Below, piece by piece: positions 1 to 11,240 of a stretch of DNA of 64,000 bases; the stretch's first letter is position 1, and each line of letters begins with the position of its first letter. Source of the DNA: Anser cygnoides. Lineage: Eukaryota > Chordata > Aves > Anseriformes > Anatidae. The translations under genes and the position numbers were made by a program. Location: contig NC_089876.1 of the NCBI RefSeq assembly GCF_040182565.1, forward strand, positions 5,972,001 to 6,036,000. The letters are read 5' to 3'. The notes beneath the pieces are model-generated. The model made no database searches. It was not told the origin of the DNA and saw only the letters and a program-made list of their open reading frames with translations.

Positions 1-2329
1 GGCGCGGGACCTGAAACTGGTGTTTTTGCCAGGGAAAAGGGTGAGGGGCGGCTGATGTACAACATGGATTACTTCACAAGTCTGGCCTGGATTTGCGCAC
101 AGCTCTGGATGGCACAGAAGTAACATCTCGCCATGCCCAGGAGCACGCTGAGCTGCCCTCAGCACCTCTCGAGGGTGGTGAGGAGGCACCGCCAAGCCAG
201 CAGCCGAGCCGAGCTCCAAGCACTCATTTTGGGGCCAAAACAGGAGCAGAAGCCCCAGTATGGGAGCGCCACGTTCCCCGAGCAGCCCGTGGGACCCGCT
301 GGGAGCTGTCCCCAAGCCTGTCCCCACGACAGGACCGCGCTGAGCGGCAGCGCATTGCCCTCTGCAGGGGTGCAGCATCCCTGCACGCCGTGCTGCGCCT
401 TCCCTCTCCATCCTCAGAGGAACAGGCTTTTCCTGCCGCCAGAGCCCTAAGAGAGGTTTCGGAGCGTCCTGCCCTCAAAACAGCTGGAACTGCACCCCCA
501 CCCTAGGGGATATTTAGGAATTAACCCCCCTTCCACCTCCCGCCCAGGAGCAGATCCCCAGCTGGATGTTTCAGGGATGGGAGAGGAGCGAGGGGGCACG
601 CTTGCCTCTCGCTGCTCCATTTCTGCTCGCAAACACACCAGGCTTTGGTGGGATGCAAGCCCGACCCCCCTCGCCCTGTCCTTCCCGCTGCTCCCGGCCG
701 GCCGGATTTGCAACCTTTCGCTTGGATGCGGAGCTGCCTGCAATTTCGGGCCTCTCCCCGTTCACGGGGTGTCTAAAGCTATGATTAAGAGCTAAATTAC
801 AGCCGGGCAGCCGGCCCTGTCCGAGAACCGCAAGATTTGGGGAGGCGACTACTGAAGGCGGCGGAGTCCGACTAGAATAACGTGCAGCAGGACGCAAGGA
901 GCAGCTGACCGCGGGGCTCGGACGGGATGGGGGGGTTCTCACCTCCACCACTGTCATTTATAGCGACTTGCTGCACAGCCTCCAGGCCAAGTCGTCGTCA
1001 GGAGCAATGGTGATGCTGCGTTGCTGCTCAAACAAGAGGCATTTTGCTGTCCTTCCTGCATTATCTTTAAATAATCAGCTGGTTCCTGCAGCAAAAAGAA
1101 AGGACCTCGTTTTCGGGATGGGGGCAGCCTCGGCAGAGGCACGGGTCCCTTCCCTCCTGTAGGGTTTCACGGGGAAGGGAGCATCGGGCTGAGCCAGGGG
1201 GCAGAGGAAAAGGCAGCCCGGGTGCCAGCACGGCGGCTCGCAGCCCAGGCAAGGCTCCCCGCACATTCTGCAAAACCCCATGCTGATTCACTTCACAGCA
1301 TTCACTTTTACCCCGCTAAATGCCACTAAACCTTCAAATTAACCCTCCCATTACAGGACCTCCTTTGATGTCAAAGGGGATTTTTTTTTTTTTGATGGCA
1401 AAAGGGGATTTTTCCCCCCCGGTGTAATTATTCCCATCTTTTTTTTTTTTTTCCCTTTTTAGGCACAAGAGATTCCTGCCAGATGCATGACTTGTGGAGG
1501 CAGCTCCCACACGAGGTATTTATATATTTATATGTGTACGATGGGAACGTGGTACTGAAAGACCAGAAGTTTCAGTCTGAAGATAAGGGGAATTTCCCAT
1601 TTCCTATTTGTTTCAGTGGAAGTTGCCCGGGAAGAACCTGCAGCAGGACTTGGACCCAAAGCTGCGAGATACAGCACCAAAAAGCAGCTCTGGTGGCTGA
1701 CACCCCTAAAATAACCACGCCCAGGGGCAACGCCCACTATTTAACGCTTTTATATTAAGTTTCTGTAGTCAGGGATGACCCCTGAAAGCAGATCCACTCC
1801 AGCAGCTATGGCATAGAGATATTTCCCACTCCGAACACTGCCGGGCCATAAAACACAAGTTAACCGAGACCGGTGCATTGCCTTGCAAGGTGTGCACCTC
1901 TGCGAGGTCAATTCCAGCTTAGCTCACTGGTCCCACATTTTTTTCTCATCCGCTTTACCCAAAAGCCACCCATTTCTGCCCTTCACGCTTGCACTGAGCA
2001 TTTTAATTTTTGCACGAGCTTTGGAAAGTGAAAAGCTCCACGAGTGGCACATCAGCCTCCTCCCCCAAGTGTAAACAAGCACCTCGTAATTCAGCACGAG
2101 ATTACTGAGCAGGATACAGCTCTCCCACGACCAAGAAAGTTCCTGTCTCATTCCAGCTCCTTGATGTGATCTGTTTTTACAAAAAGTCCCTTTGAAGGCC
2201 ACAGCAAGCATCTTATTCCCAAGGCCAGCACAGGGCTGAAGCTTCAAAACCCCACATTTTGTAGGGCCGATGGTCCCCAGAGCGCCCAGGAGGCTCCCAT
2301 GGGACATCTCCCCTTGGAGACTGACATAA
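1..2329. other. Flank beyond the THNSL2 3' end, no gene recognised
   Basis: The first kilobase is fairly GC-rich, with homopolymer T runs near 1,381-1,393 and 1,440-1,452. Open frames here are short, lack recognisable domains, and overlap each other on both strands. By human synteny FOXI3 would be the next gene, but no forkhead-like sequence is visible. I see nothing functional to report. Confidence 0.6.
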
Positions 2330-2335
2330 TTTATT
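2330..2335 (-). terminator. Candidate THNSL2 polyadenylation signal
   Basis: The plus-strand TTTATT reads AATAAA on the minus strand. It is the first canonical hexamer downstream of the THNSL2 stop codon and would give a 3' UTR of about 0.5 kb. Assignment rests on position and orientation only. Confidence 0.5.
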
Positions 2336-2839
2336 GATGTAATGCCCCCAGCTCAGCTCGGTTTTACTGAAACAGAAAACACGTTTGTTACTTCCACCAA
2401 GCGGCTGCTCAGGAGAAAACCACAACAGCTTGGCAGTGACGCCTGGCAATACTCCTTCAGGTGGGTCTCGAACAAGATGTTCAGGGCCACTGAGTAATGT
2501 TCAGGAAGGTGATGATTGTGGATAATTTTAAGGGAGCTTCCTGTGATGGCTAGTAATGATGGAACAAATAGGTTTCTTCAGCGTTTCAATCAGCTTTCAT
2601 GAATTTATAGGAAAAGAGGGTATAATTACGGAGCTATTTTCCAAAAATTTTGTGAAATAGTCTACATAATTCAGTGGCAAAGTATGTTCTGCGAATAATT
2701 CGTTGTACAGAGAGTGTAGGCTCCTCACCCAGCGTAACACAGGAGCAAAAATTCCTGGGAATGGAGAACAAGCCCTGGGAGGCATCACCAGCCACATCCC
2801 CAGAGCTCAGCCCTGCGTGACAACCTGCCCACCAACTCC

Positions 2840-3074
2840 CTACAGTCCTGGGGGGGCTGACCCACCCCGCCGTGCCTCCCACCCCTGCACCGCGGCTGCG
2901 ATGCGGTCCCGGAGCACTCGTGCCCAGTCCTCCCCCCGCCGCAGGGCTGTGGACCGGGTCTCCATCGCCGTCAGGGCGGTGATTTCGGGAGGGAGCTGGG
3001 GAACCAGGCCCGCTCGCAGCACGGCATCCTGAAATTTGGCAGCGGAGGCTGAAGCTAAGCAACATCGGGGCGTG
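2840..3074 (-). CDS. THNSL2: THNSL2 terminal coding exon 8
   Basis: Encodes residues 410-487 and the TAG stop, starting TPRCCLASASAAKF after a CCTTTTCAG acceptor. The C-terminal tail WEARRGGSAPPGL diverges from the human protein, as expected at the end of the chain. Confidence 0.93.
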
Positions 3075-6000
3075 CTGAAAAGGAAAGAAAAAACAAGAAA
3101 GCTTTTGATGCAAGGCAGCCCCGAGCTGGAGGTACAGGGGGAACAAGAGGGGAAGATGCTCTTGTCCCCAGCACGCCTGACCGTGGCTGTTCCCACGCAG
3201 GTCCCTACCTGCTGGCACAGCTGTCCAGCTGCGAGTAGTGGTAGTGAGCAGCCACGGCTGTGTGGGGGCACAGCAGGCACCGGTTTTCCTTCCAGCAGCG
3301 CTGCATGGCTCGCACGATGTCCTCGTCAGACGCCGAGCTTGAGCGCAGAGTCTCGGAGAGCTGCAGGAAGGGAAAGAGAGGTTTGCACCCAGCAAAGCAG
3401 GATTAGGGAAGCTGGAGGCGGAAACTGGGGTGGGGGTTCCCTCAGGAAATAAAGAAAAGGGGTGGCTGCTGAAGATGGGAGAGGGGCATTTTCCAGCACC
3501 GCCTTCCCCCAGTTTTTTAATAATGTATTTTTGTTATTTTGCATATATATTGTAAATATATTGCATCTTTATTTTAGTAATGCAGTGGGGTTTTTTTTAT
3601 TATTATTTATTATTTTTCTGCCATGCAAGCAGGCCCAGGCACTGCACAAAGGACACTGCACCGTGGACAGCATGCATCGGGTAGGACAAGGCAGAAGTTT
3701 GTATCTGGCCCGAAGAGCCTCGCATTCAAACATTCACTTTTCTCTTGTATTTTGCTCTGCTTTGTGCTTGTGTTCCTATTCACCGCAACATCAGTGCTGA
3801 ATTGTGGAGCCAGCAGACCCACTCCCCAACACCACGCTCAGTTTGTGCCAGCACCCACTGCCCAGTCCACCGTGGCCTGCCTCACTACACAGCTAATGCT
3901 GGCACTGGAGTGGCCAAGAAACGGGTGGTGGCTTCATATCCTACCTAACAGGTTGCAGGCATTTTAAATTAATTTTATACAGGTTTTTTTTTTAAAAAAA
4001 AACATCTTTTTATTAACATCTCCATGGACGTACACTGATATAAAGCTCTTCCATCTTACCAATTCCACTTTAGGTTGGAAACTTTCCAACATGACTTTTG
4101 TTACTTCTGAAAATGAGCTGAAAACAACTGACAACAGCAACTCTCCTCATACGCAGAGGCACGGGCACGGGCACTGACCTTCCTGTGCAGAGCCTCCGGC
4201 AGCTTCAGGCTTTTCGACGCAGTGAACTGTTCCATCAGCACTTTTGTCAGGTGGCTGTCACAGCCTGAGAGCAGCCAGAGGATCCTCTCCACGTTGCAAG
4301 GCTCCTGGGATGACAAGGCAATGTGTGAGCATGGAAACGTGTCTGTCCGTCTCAGGGAGAGTAGCTGTGTGGATTCTCTGATGTCTAATTAGGGCTGAGG
4401 TCCTATTGCTACCATTTTCTTGGAGGCTTGCGTCTTCCCCCTGGGCTTTGCATCCTCTCCCTGCACAGCTACATCCCCCAAGCCTTGTTCTCTGGGAACT
4501 CGGTATCCTTCAGACCTCTGACCTGTCAGAGCAGTCTGGCAGTGACCATCAGATTAAAAAAAAAAAAATAACGAGGGGACAACTGATAAATTGACGGCAA
4601 GACCACATCTGTATAATCACCTTGAGGAAAGGAAGCTAATAACACACTATGCATTCGAGAACCAGAAATATCCAGCTGTTTACTTAGTGTTGCAGATGCT
4701 GCTATGAATCACGCAGCTCCTGTGTGACTTAATGAGGCACTCAGCTCCCTGCAGGGCCGACCGATAATCTTTAGGAACATGTAAGGCACATATAGGGCCT
4801 GACAGGTCTGTATGGCTATGTAGCAACCAGTGTTGCGACACTGCAGCAAAACTCAGCGCAAAGCCATTCAGGAGGGTCCCGAACAAATTTCACTGCTCCC
4901 TCTCTCATTCCCACATGCTCACAAGCACCAAGAAACGTTCATCCAGGTGGTTTTGCTGAAACATTTTGTAGGGACAGACAGGACAAGGGACACCAGACCG
5001 GGTCCTCATCACGTCTCTGGGGTTGTTCCTAGGTTGCAGGCAAGTGCTCGTTTTGGATGAGTTCTTTACACCTTTTAAGCGCTGACAGCACCTGTGACCT
5101 TTTCTCTCTCCATCCTGTCCTACCTTGCAAGTGATTAGGACTTACTCAGCCTTTCGTGTCCTTATCTGGGTGGCTTAGGACTCCATTCCTGTTCTTCATC
5201 TTCCCACCATTATCTCCCAGTGCCTTCAGCCTGTAATCTTCACTGTAGCCTGGGCGTAGCCTGCCCTTTGCTTTAGGCTGTCCCCTGGTTTGGGCTGTCG
5301 TCTGCTTCCTGACCTGGGTGTCCTGAGAAGCTACATGTCAGCACGCTAGGACGTCGATGACCTGCTACCAGGGGTGCCTCCAGCATCGCCCTCCTGCTGT
5401 CCCTTCTCCCCTCCTTCCTTCTGCTGCTCCCACATCCAGAACCTACCCTTTACCCTCCTTTCGTACCAGCCTGTGGTTTCCGCTGAAGTTTTCTGAACAA
5501 ACTCTAGTAAGTCAAACTGGGCTGGGACATCACTGGGAGCCTTGACCAACACTGGTTGGCTTCAGACGCTGCAAAGATGCAAGATCTGCTGCGACTCTCC
5601 TCGAATTGCTCCTTAAAAAGGGTCATCCACACTCTACTCCCTGCTTCACCTTTCCAGTTAGTGACTAACTAGAAACCTTTCCTGCATTAGCTTAGTCCAC
5701 AGAAGAGGCAACCAAAAGAGGTTGCGTAGTCTCCTTCCTTGAAGGTTCCCAACGCACAGAAGGACAAAACCCCAAGCAACCTGGTCTGACCTCAGAGCTG
5801 ACCCTGCTTTGAGCAGGTCCCAGCTAGAGACCACCTGAGTTGCACTCCAGCATGAACCACCCCATGGTGTGCTGAGCTACGGAACAGTCTGCATGGATGC
5901 TTCAGACGTGAGCTAAACAATGACATCCCATGCAGCTCTGGAGAAGGACAGGCAGAGGGATACAGCTGTTCAGCTTTTGGGGGACCTCTGGCCATCACCT

Positions 6001-9000
6001 CACCCAGCCACCTCCCCTTACCACCCCAGCATATGCCAAGAGAGGAGCCCAGCCACCCCTTGAGATCTGAGGAGCCCCACAAATTCATGCCTCAGGATGA
6101 AATTCAAGCTATTGGCCACAGTAGTCCAGTGACAGGAGCACAACAACTTACTCTCTGCAAAGCATGGCAGTTCCTCCAGGCTCCCAAGTCCTCCCAGTGT
6201 GTTTGAACAGCTTTTGGAAAATCCAGGTAGCTTAAGGCCATGGTGATAAAACACCAAGTATTTCAGACCTTGGTCACTTGTTTGGAAGCAGATCCAATCC
6301 CCACGGATCACAGGGTAGGTATGAAAGTGTATTTGCTGTTATTATTTGATGGTATTTGCTTCCAGGCATTTGCTTTCTGTCCCTCCATGACTTTTCATTT
6401 CTGATGCCTTTGCCTGCCGGGACTTGTTCTGCTCTGCACAAATTGCAGACAGCCACAGAAGAGGCATTTCTTCTGGGCTACTCTACTTTCCTTCCTTCTT
6501 CTCTTGCTCTTGGTAGAGCCTTTCAGAAGCACCAGCAGAACCCTTGGAATGTGACAGGATCTATACTTTTCTACGTGTCACGGAGCTTTTAAGAAAATTT
6601 CCCTCTTTCTAAGCTTACACATAATGAACCCCTAGAAGCCCAGCATCGAACAAGGAAGATTACAAAGTCCAGCCCTGAAAAGTAAGGTGGTGTATCTCAG
6701 CTCAGCAGTCTGCAGAATAAATGCTCAGCATGAGTCACGGCTCTCAATGCACCACTGAGAGGCATTGCCAGTGGCAGAATTATGGTCTTACAAACCACGC
6801 ATAACAAAGTACAAGGAAAAAATTATGAAAATATGTAATGTTCAGTATTTTCCCATTTGTACCAATTCATTATGTACCTGAATATCCATGGCTGACGCTA
6901 ACGTAGCCTTCACGTGCTCTGACGCTGAGAAATCTCCGTGCTGAACGGCCCTGTGAATGATGTCGTTGCTGTTAACCACAGCAACCAGTTGAATCGGAAG
7001 ACCCATCTTCTGGGCAATACAGCCAGCTTAAAAAAAAAAAAAAGGGAAAAAATGCATTTGACAAAGAAACATTCAAAGGAGATTTAGCAAAGAAGTCACT
7101 GTATAAATTGATTGGGTGTCTAGTTCAGAAGTAGCCACAAACAACGATCTCTAATAAACTCCCAGACACCTATCTTAAACGCTTTGGTAGAACCCCAGAA
7201 CATAAAATCCTGGGACACAAAGCTCCTAACAAACCAGCCCAGGAAAATCTCCAGATTTGAAGATGGACGAGCAGAGGACTGAGAGGTCAGGCAGCTGCCA
7301 TTCAAGCAAGAGAGATGAAGTTGTGGGGTTCTTGCAGCTTATTAATGCTGCCTCAGAGGGGTGGCCTAGAAATACAGTGAATGCAGTTGAATGCATCAAA
7401 TCCTTCACTGCTTTAGTAAAACTGTTGTGCACCTATTTCAGAATGGAGGCAATCAAGAACTCGAATTTAAAAGGCCAGATTATGCAATTAGGAGTGGTTC
7501 TCTTGACTGTGCACTACCATCTAAACCAGAGTAGAACTAGGCAGGACTCCACGCCTCTGTTAAAGTTTTACTTAGGGAACAGGAGCCACAGTATTTTTCC
7601 TCTTTTCTGGACCAAACACGTTCTACCCTCTTCTAATGTGCGCATCCTCAAGATAGCTATGGTCACCATCAAGGGGTGGTTTGGGATTTTCTGCACCTTG
7701 CAAATCATCAGTGACACCTGAATGAGTAATAACCATACATGAGTAATAAATGTAAGGGCTTCTGAAGAAATCCTACCAGCGAGTGGGTGTTTTAATAAAC
7801 AGCAATACCCAGCATTTGCAAAGCGCTTTTAGTCCATAGGTCACAGAACACTCTCTCTCGTCCCTATCTAACCCATCTTTTTTCCCTTCACCTGTGATAT
7901 TTCCTCCCCCTCCTGTTGGCACAACAATTTCCACCACTGGCAGCGGGGTGGTATCCAGGGACGGGGCACACCGAAAGTAAGCATAGAAGTGGTGAGCAAT
8001 CTGCACCATAATCCTTGACCAATTGACTGAATTCAAGCTCATCAAATTGTATTTTCTGGAAAAATCGACATCAGCGAACAGTTCCTTGATCAGCTCATCG
8101 ATTTGATCGGAGTTCCCATGAGCTGTCAGAAAAAGAAAGGAAAAATTAGATCTACTGACATCAGTGCATCAGGCACAAAGCATTTCTGCTCATAAATAGG
8201 ACCAGACCCAAGCCATGGGGTTTGCTGCAGCCAGGGGTGTCCTGAGCTGTCTGTCTCATGGGCTATATGAGCCAGGGTTTGAGTAGCACAGTGTGGACAC
8301 CATCTGGCTTCTGTTTTTGACATATATTCTCAGTCCCTACCAGCTGCAGATACACTCCGGGCTCTTGCTCACACCGATACGTATTTGTTAGGAAGGCAAA
8401 TGCCTGCATCTCCTGTGAGATGTCACGGTGAGAGCTGGTTGAGTGGAAAAGACAGCTCAAGCACTCTGTGGTGACCCACAGGGAGGGCACAGTTAGCGGT
8501 GTGAATTGCCCATGAAGGTGAGGGAAGAGGGAAGGGGTCACCTTTGATCCCTTTAGTTCCCAGAAATGGTGTTGAATCCAGTGCAGCTGAACACCAAACG
8601 CCTGCATGGAGACAACTCTAGTCGGAGGCCGGAAGAAAAGGAAACTTTGAACCACTTGACTGTCAAACTGGGGACATGTGCTAAGAGTTCCTGTTAGCCA
8701 GACATCTGAGCACGGTGACCACAATAGAAATGACCTGGCTGGCTGCAGCTGCAAAAACAGCAGCCCCCAGAGACTTTCAGGGTCACGGTTTCAGCGCAGC
8801 AGGACCACAACATAGACAGTCCAACAGCAATACCAACCAGCAAAGACGTGGACGTTGTCTTCAATGACAGTGGTCATCTGAAGTTCCTGTATCTGCGTGC
8901 AGAGCCCTTCGGGCAGCAGAACAAAGATGTCCATGTTCTGCTGACCTCTCACGCTCTCGATGGCTGAGCTCCCTGTGTCCCCCGAAGTCCCTGTTTCAAA

Positions 9001-10361
9001 GCAGCAGAGAACCAAAAAAATCAAATATCAAGACATCCGTCAAACCTGCATCGTCGCACTTCAAGAAAAAGATGCAGAGATGCTCCATGAGATGGTTTTG
9101 GTTAGAGAAGCTTCCCTGGCATTGGCTGGAGATCGCTCACCAGCCACCCACGAGGCAGTACCACCCTGGGGCATCTATGTGGTGGGCCGTGGGATGATGG
9201 CTCTCAAGGTAAAGACCTGCCCAGAAGTTTTACCCCCCACAAAGAGGAATACTCACCCACCAGAATAGTGATGTGTTTCTGCTTTTTCTCCAAGAAGTAC
9301 TGTAAAAACTGCCCAGTGCAGGACAAGGACAGATCCTTAAAAGCATAAGTAACCCCATGCCAGAGCTCCAGAACATTCAGCCCATCTTTCAGCCTGGACA
9401 TATGGACAACATCCTTGTGTCTGAATCTGCTGAAGGCCCTGTCAATCAGATCTAGAGGGAAGAGGATTAAAGAGGATGTCAGACTAGGCAGAGAACTACT
9501 GTTTTTGATCGGTGGCTTCCTGCGTCTGTGCTCTTTATGCTCCTGGGAAGCTTTCTGCGAACCCAAAGACTCCCAGTTGCTGGAGAGGTGACAGATATCC
9601 AACAAGTTATTCTTAGCTGTTAGGAGGAATATAGACGTGCTCTGTTGCCTTCAATAGCTCTACAGTGGGTACCCCTAGGGGAAACCTGACACAATCAAAG
9701 CAAACTGCGTTAAAACATAAAATAAAGGAAACCCAAGTTTTATTACAGCACCCTGTTGAGACAGAGGTTGTAGCTGCCCTCTGGTGGAAGGGATGGCTTA
9801 AAAACGTTATAAAGCATGGAGCAGCAGCAAACCCTGATGGGATATCAGGTCTGGAGCCAGCACAGCAGTTTCCCAGCAGTCAGCAGTGCCACAGCACCAG
9901 CTACCGCTGCTGCGATCACCACAGTCCCCAGCACATAGGGAACACCTTGTCCAGAAGGTAACAAGCCCCAGCAAGGCGAGGGAAAAGAGGGAAGAAAACG
10001 GATCAGGCGATGGTGCAGCTGGCTCCATCCTCTGGGGGCTGCAAGAGGATGGGGCTAATGCAGGTGGAAGCATCCAAACACCCCAAAATCCTCACACACG
10101 TCCCTGCTAATAGCTCCCACCGCCCGGTTGAGGCTCACCGTTGAGGGCGCTCCGCGGGACCAGCTCGGGCGCGATGAAGAGGGAGCACAGCTCCTTCACC
10201 AGCTCGGGGTAGGAGAGGCGGCTCCAGCGCTGCAGGGTGGCCCCGTCCAGTGAGGGGATGCTCCGGGGCATGAAGAGGCCGCCGTCAGGAGCGTAGCCGG
10301 AGAAGAGGGCTCCCTCGAAGTCGACAGCCCTCGAGCCTCCCCGTGTGCTGACATACTCCAT
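2840..10361 (-). CDS. THNSL2: THNSL2, threonine synthase-like 2 (eight coding exons, 487 aa)
   Basis: PLP-dependent fold-type II enzyme of the threonine synthase family. In mammals the family member acts as a phospho-lyase on O-phosphohomoserine rather than making threonine. Coding exons: 10139-10361, 9257-9451, 8838-8990, 7892-8122, 6878-7026, 4179-4304, 3209-3360, 2840-3074. The total is 1,464 nt including the stop, and all phases agree. The N-terminus reads MEYVSTRG with FEGALFSGYAPDGGLF, typical of the family. The Schiff-base lysine is K113 in YAFKDLSLS, the substrate loop is GTSGDTGS at 140-147, and the glycine-rich PLP phosphate loop is PTGGGGN at 259-265. The length is close to human (484 aa). 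The start is the first ATG, five bases after a possible 3' splice site (CCCCAACAG), so a 5' UTR exon upstream is likely. It is transcribed away from FABP1. THNSL1 is less likely because it has an N-terminal shikimate-kinase-like part, absent here. Confidence 0.95.
3209..3360 (-). CDS. THNSL2: THNSL2 coding exon 7
   Basis: Encodes residues 360-409, with the conserved RCWKENRCLLCPHTAVA stretch. The acceptor is CTTCCTGCAG and the donor CAG|GTAGGG. It ends in phase 2. Confidence 0.93.
4179..4304 (-). CDS. THNSL2: THNSL2 coding exon 6
   Basis: Encodes residues 318-359, with EPCNVERILWLLSGCDS and LMEQF. The acceptor is CATCCCAG and the donor AAG|GTCAGT. The length of 126 nt keeps phase 0. Confidence 0.93.
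5720..5865 (+). mobile_element. CR1 LINE 3' fragment (THNSL2 intron 5)
   Basis: The stretch CAACCTGGTCTGACCTC followed by GCTGACCCTGCTTTGAGCAG is characteristic of the CR1 3' region, here on the plus strand and therefore antisense to THNSL2. It is degraded and lacks the terminal TGATTCT repeats. Boundaries are approximate. Confidence 0.7.
6878..7026 (-). CDS. THNSL2: THNSL2 coding exon 5
   Basis: Encodes residues 268-317, reading AGCIAQKMGLPIQLV and ending ASAMDIQ. The acceptor is preceded by a long T run (plus-strand A run near 7,029-7,042). The donor is CAG|GTACAT, phase 0. Confidence 0.93.
7892..8122 (-). CDS. THNSL2: THNSL2 coding exon 4 (Gly-rich phosphate loop)
   Basis: Encodes residues 191-267, from HGNSDQIDE through MSLNSVNWSR to VVPTGGGGNIT. 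The acceptor is CTGACAG and the donor ACAG|GTGAAG. The length is a multiple of three, which keeps phase 1. Confidence 0.93.
8838..8990 (-). CDS. THNSL2: THNSL2 coding exon 3
   Basis: Completes GTSGDTGS (140-147) and continues through NMDIFVLLPEG and QMTTVIEDNVHVF to residue 190. The acceptor is GAAACAG. The donor GCTG|GTTGGT is a weaker GT, so the last codon or two is the least certain junction in this gene. Confidence 0.9.
9257..9451 (-). CDS. THNSL2: THNSL2 coding exon 2 (PLP lysine)
   Basis: Encodes residues 75-139 and contains the catalytic K113 in the YAFKDLSLS motif. The acceptor is CCCTCTAG and the donor GTGG|GTGAGT. The codon for Gly140 is split across the junction. Confidence 0.95.
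10139..10361 (-). CDS. THNSL2: THNSL2 coding exon 1
   Basis: Encodes residues 1-74, from MEYVSTRG to SALN, and ends after codon position 1 at a CAACG|GTGAGC donor. Exon 2 completes a GAT (Asp) codon. The initiator context CACCCATGG has the favourable G at +4. Confidence 0.92.
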
Positions 10362-11240
10362 GGGTGCTGTTGGGGGACACCACGGTCACTGCCAGGACCC
10401 CAGAGCAGCCGCCCCATTAGGAACGCCCAAGCAGACCTCCCAGACACCTCCAATGTGGACACACACAGCCGGAGGGCAGCGTTGTGGGGTATTTTGTGGG
10501 CAGTGGAAGCGCTGAGTGGGGTTTGCACCCAGGGGGCTGCGAGGAGCCCTCTTGTCGGGCTTCCCCTGATCCGGACACGTCCCTGCTGCTGCAGCAGGCA
10601 CCGTGCCTGCACCTGACGTCCCCTACAGGCTACGTGCAAAGGCTGGAGCTTTAAAATAAAAATAAGCAAATAAGAATCTCTTTAAAAAACAGTAAAGGAG
10701 GAAACAGGGAAAACAGGGAGGGGAGTAAGAGGGAGAGAGAAAGCGGAGGAAAGGGGGGAAGGATTATGCATCTAGTGCAGCCTGATTTTGTTCAAAAGGG
10801 TTAAAGCAAGGACAGGATTTGCGCGACAAGTACAACAAACTTCCAGGATCCCCTTTTTTCTTTTTCATAAAGGTATCCGCAAGGTCTGGGGCTTTGAGCC
10901 TGCAGGGCTTTCTGCCCCAGCACCTTGTGCACAATGCTTTCGTTCCTTCCAAATTTCCCCTCCTTGCCAAAGCAACCAACCCGTCCCCCGACACACACAC
11001 ACACAATTACCCTTCAGAGCTGCCCCACAAGAGCAGACAAAGGGGGAAAAAAAAGCTTCCAGAGGTGGTAAACAACCAGCCTTTAACCCGGATCAGCTCG
11101 GCCACGGCTCCGGGGCCGTGAGGGGGCGGAGGCGGGAGCAGGGCCGGGAAATGGCGGCCAGGCGCGGGGCGGGGGGGGGTCCATGGTTGGAGGGGAAAGC
11201 TCGGAGTTCAGCAGGGCAGGCCCCGGGTTGGGTTTAAATT
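10362..11240 (-). promoter_or_regulatory. Putative THNSL2 5' UTR and CpG-rich promoter
   Basis: GC and CpG density peaks at about 11,085-11,180, and a YY1-like AAATGGCGGCC lies near 11,149. No TATA box is evident upstream of the THNSL2 start. The acceptor-like CCCCAACAG just before the ATG suggests a noncoding first exon in this island, but its donor cannot be fixed by eye. The strand is inferred from THNSL2. Confidence 0.5.

Noticed and set aside
2634..3395. 253-codon minus-strand open frame
   Set aside because: It is an out-of-frame shadow over THNSL2 exons 7-8 and their intron.
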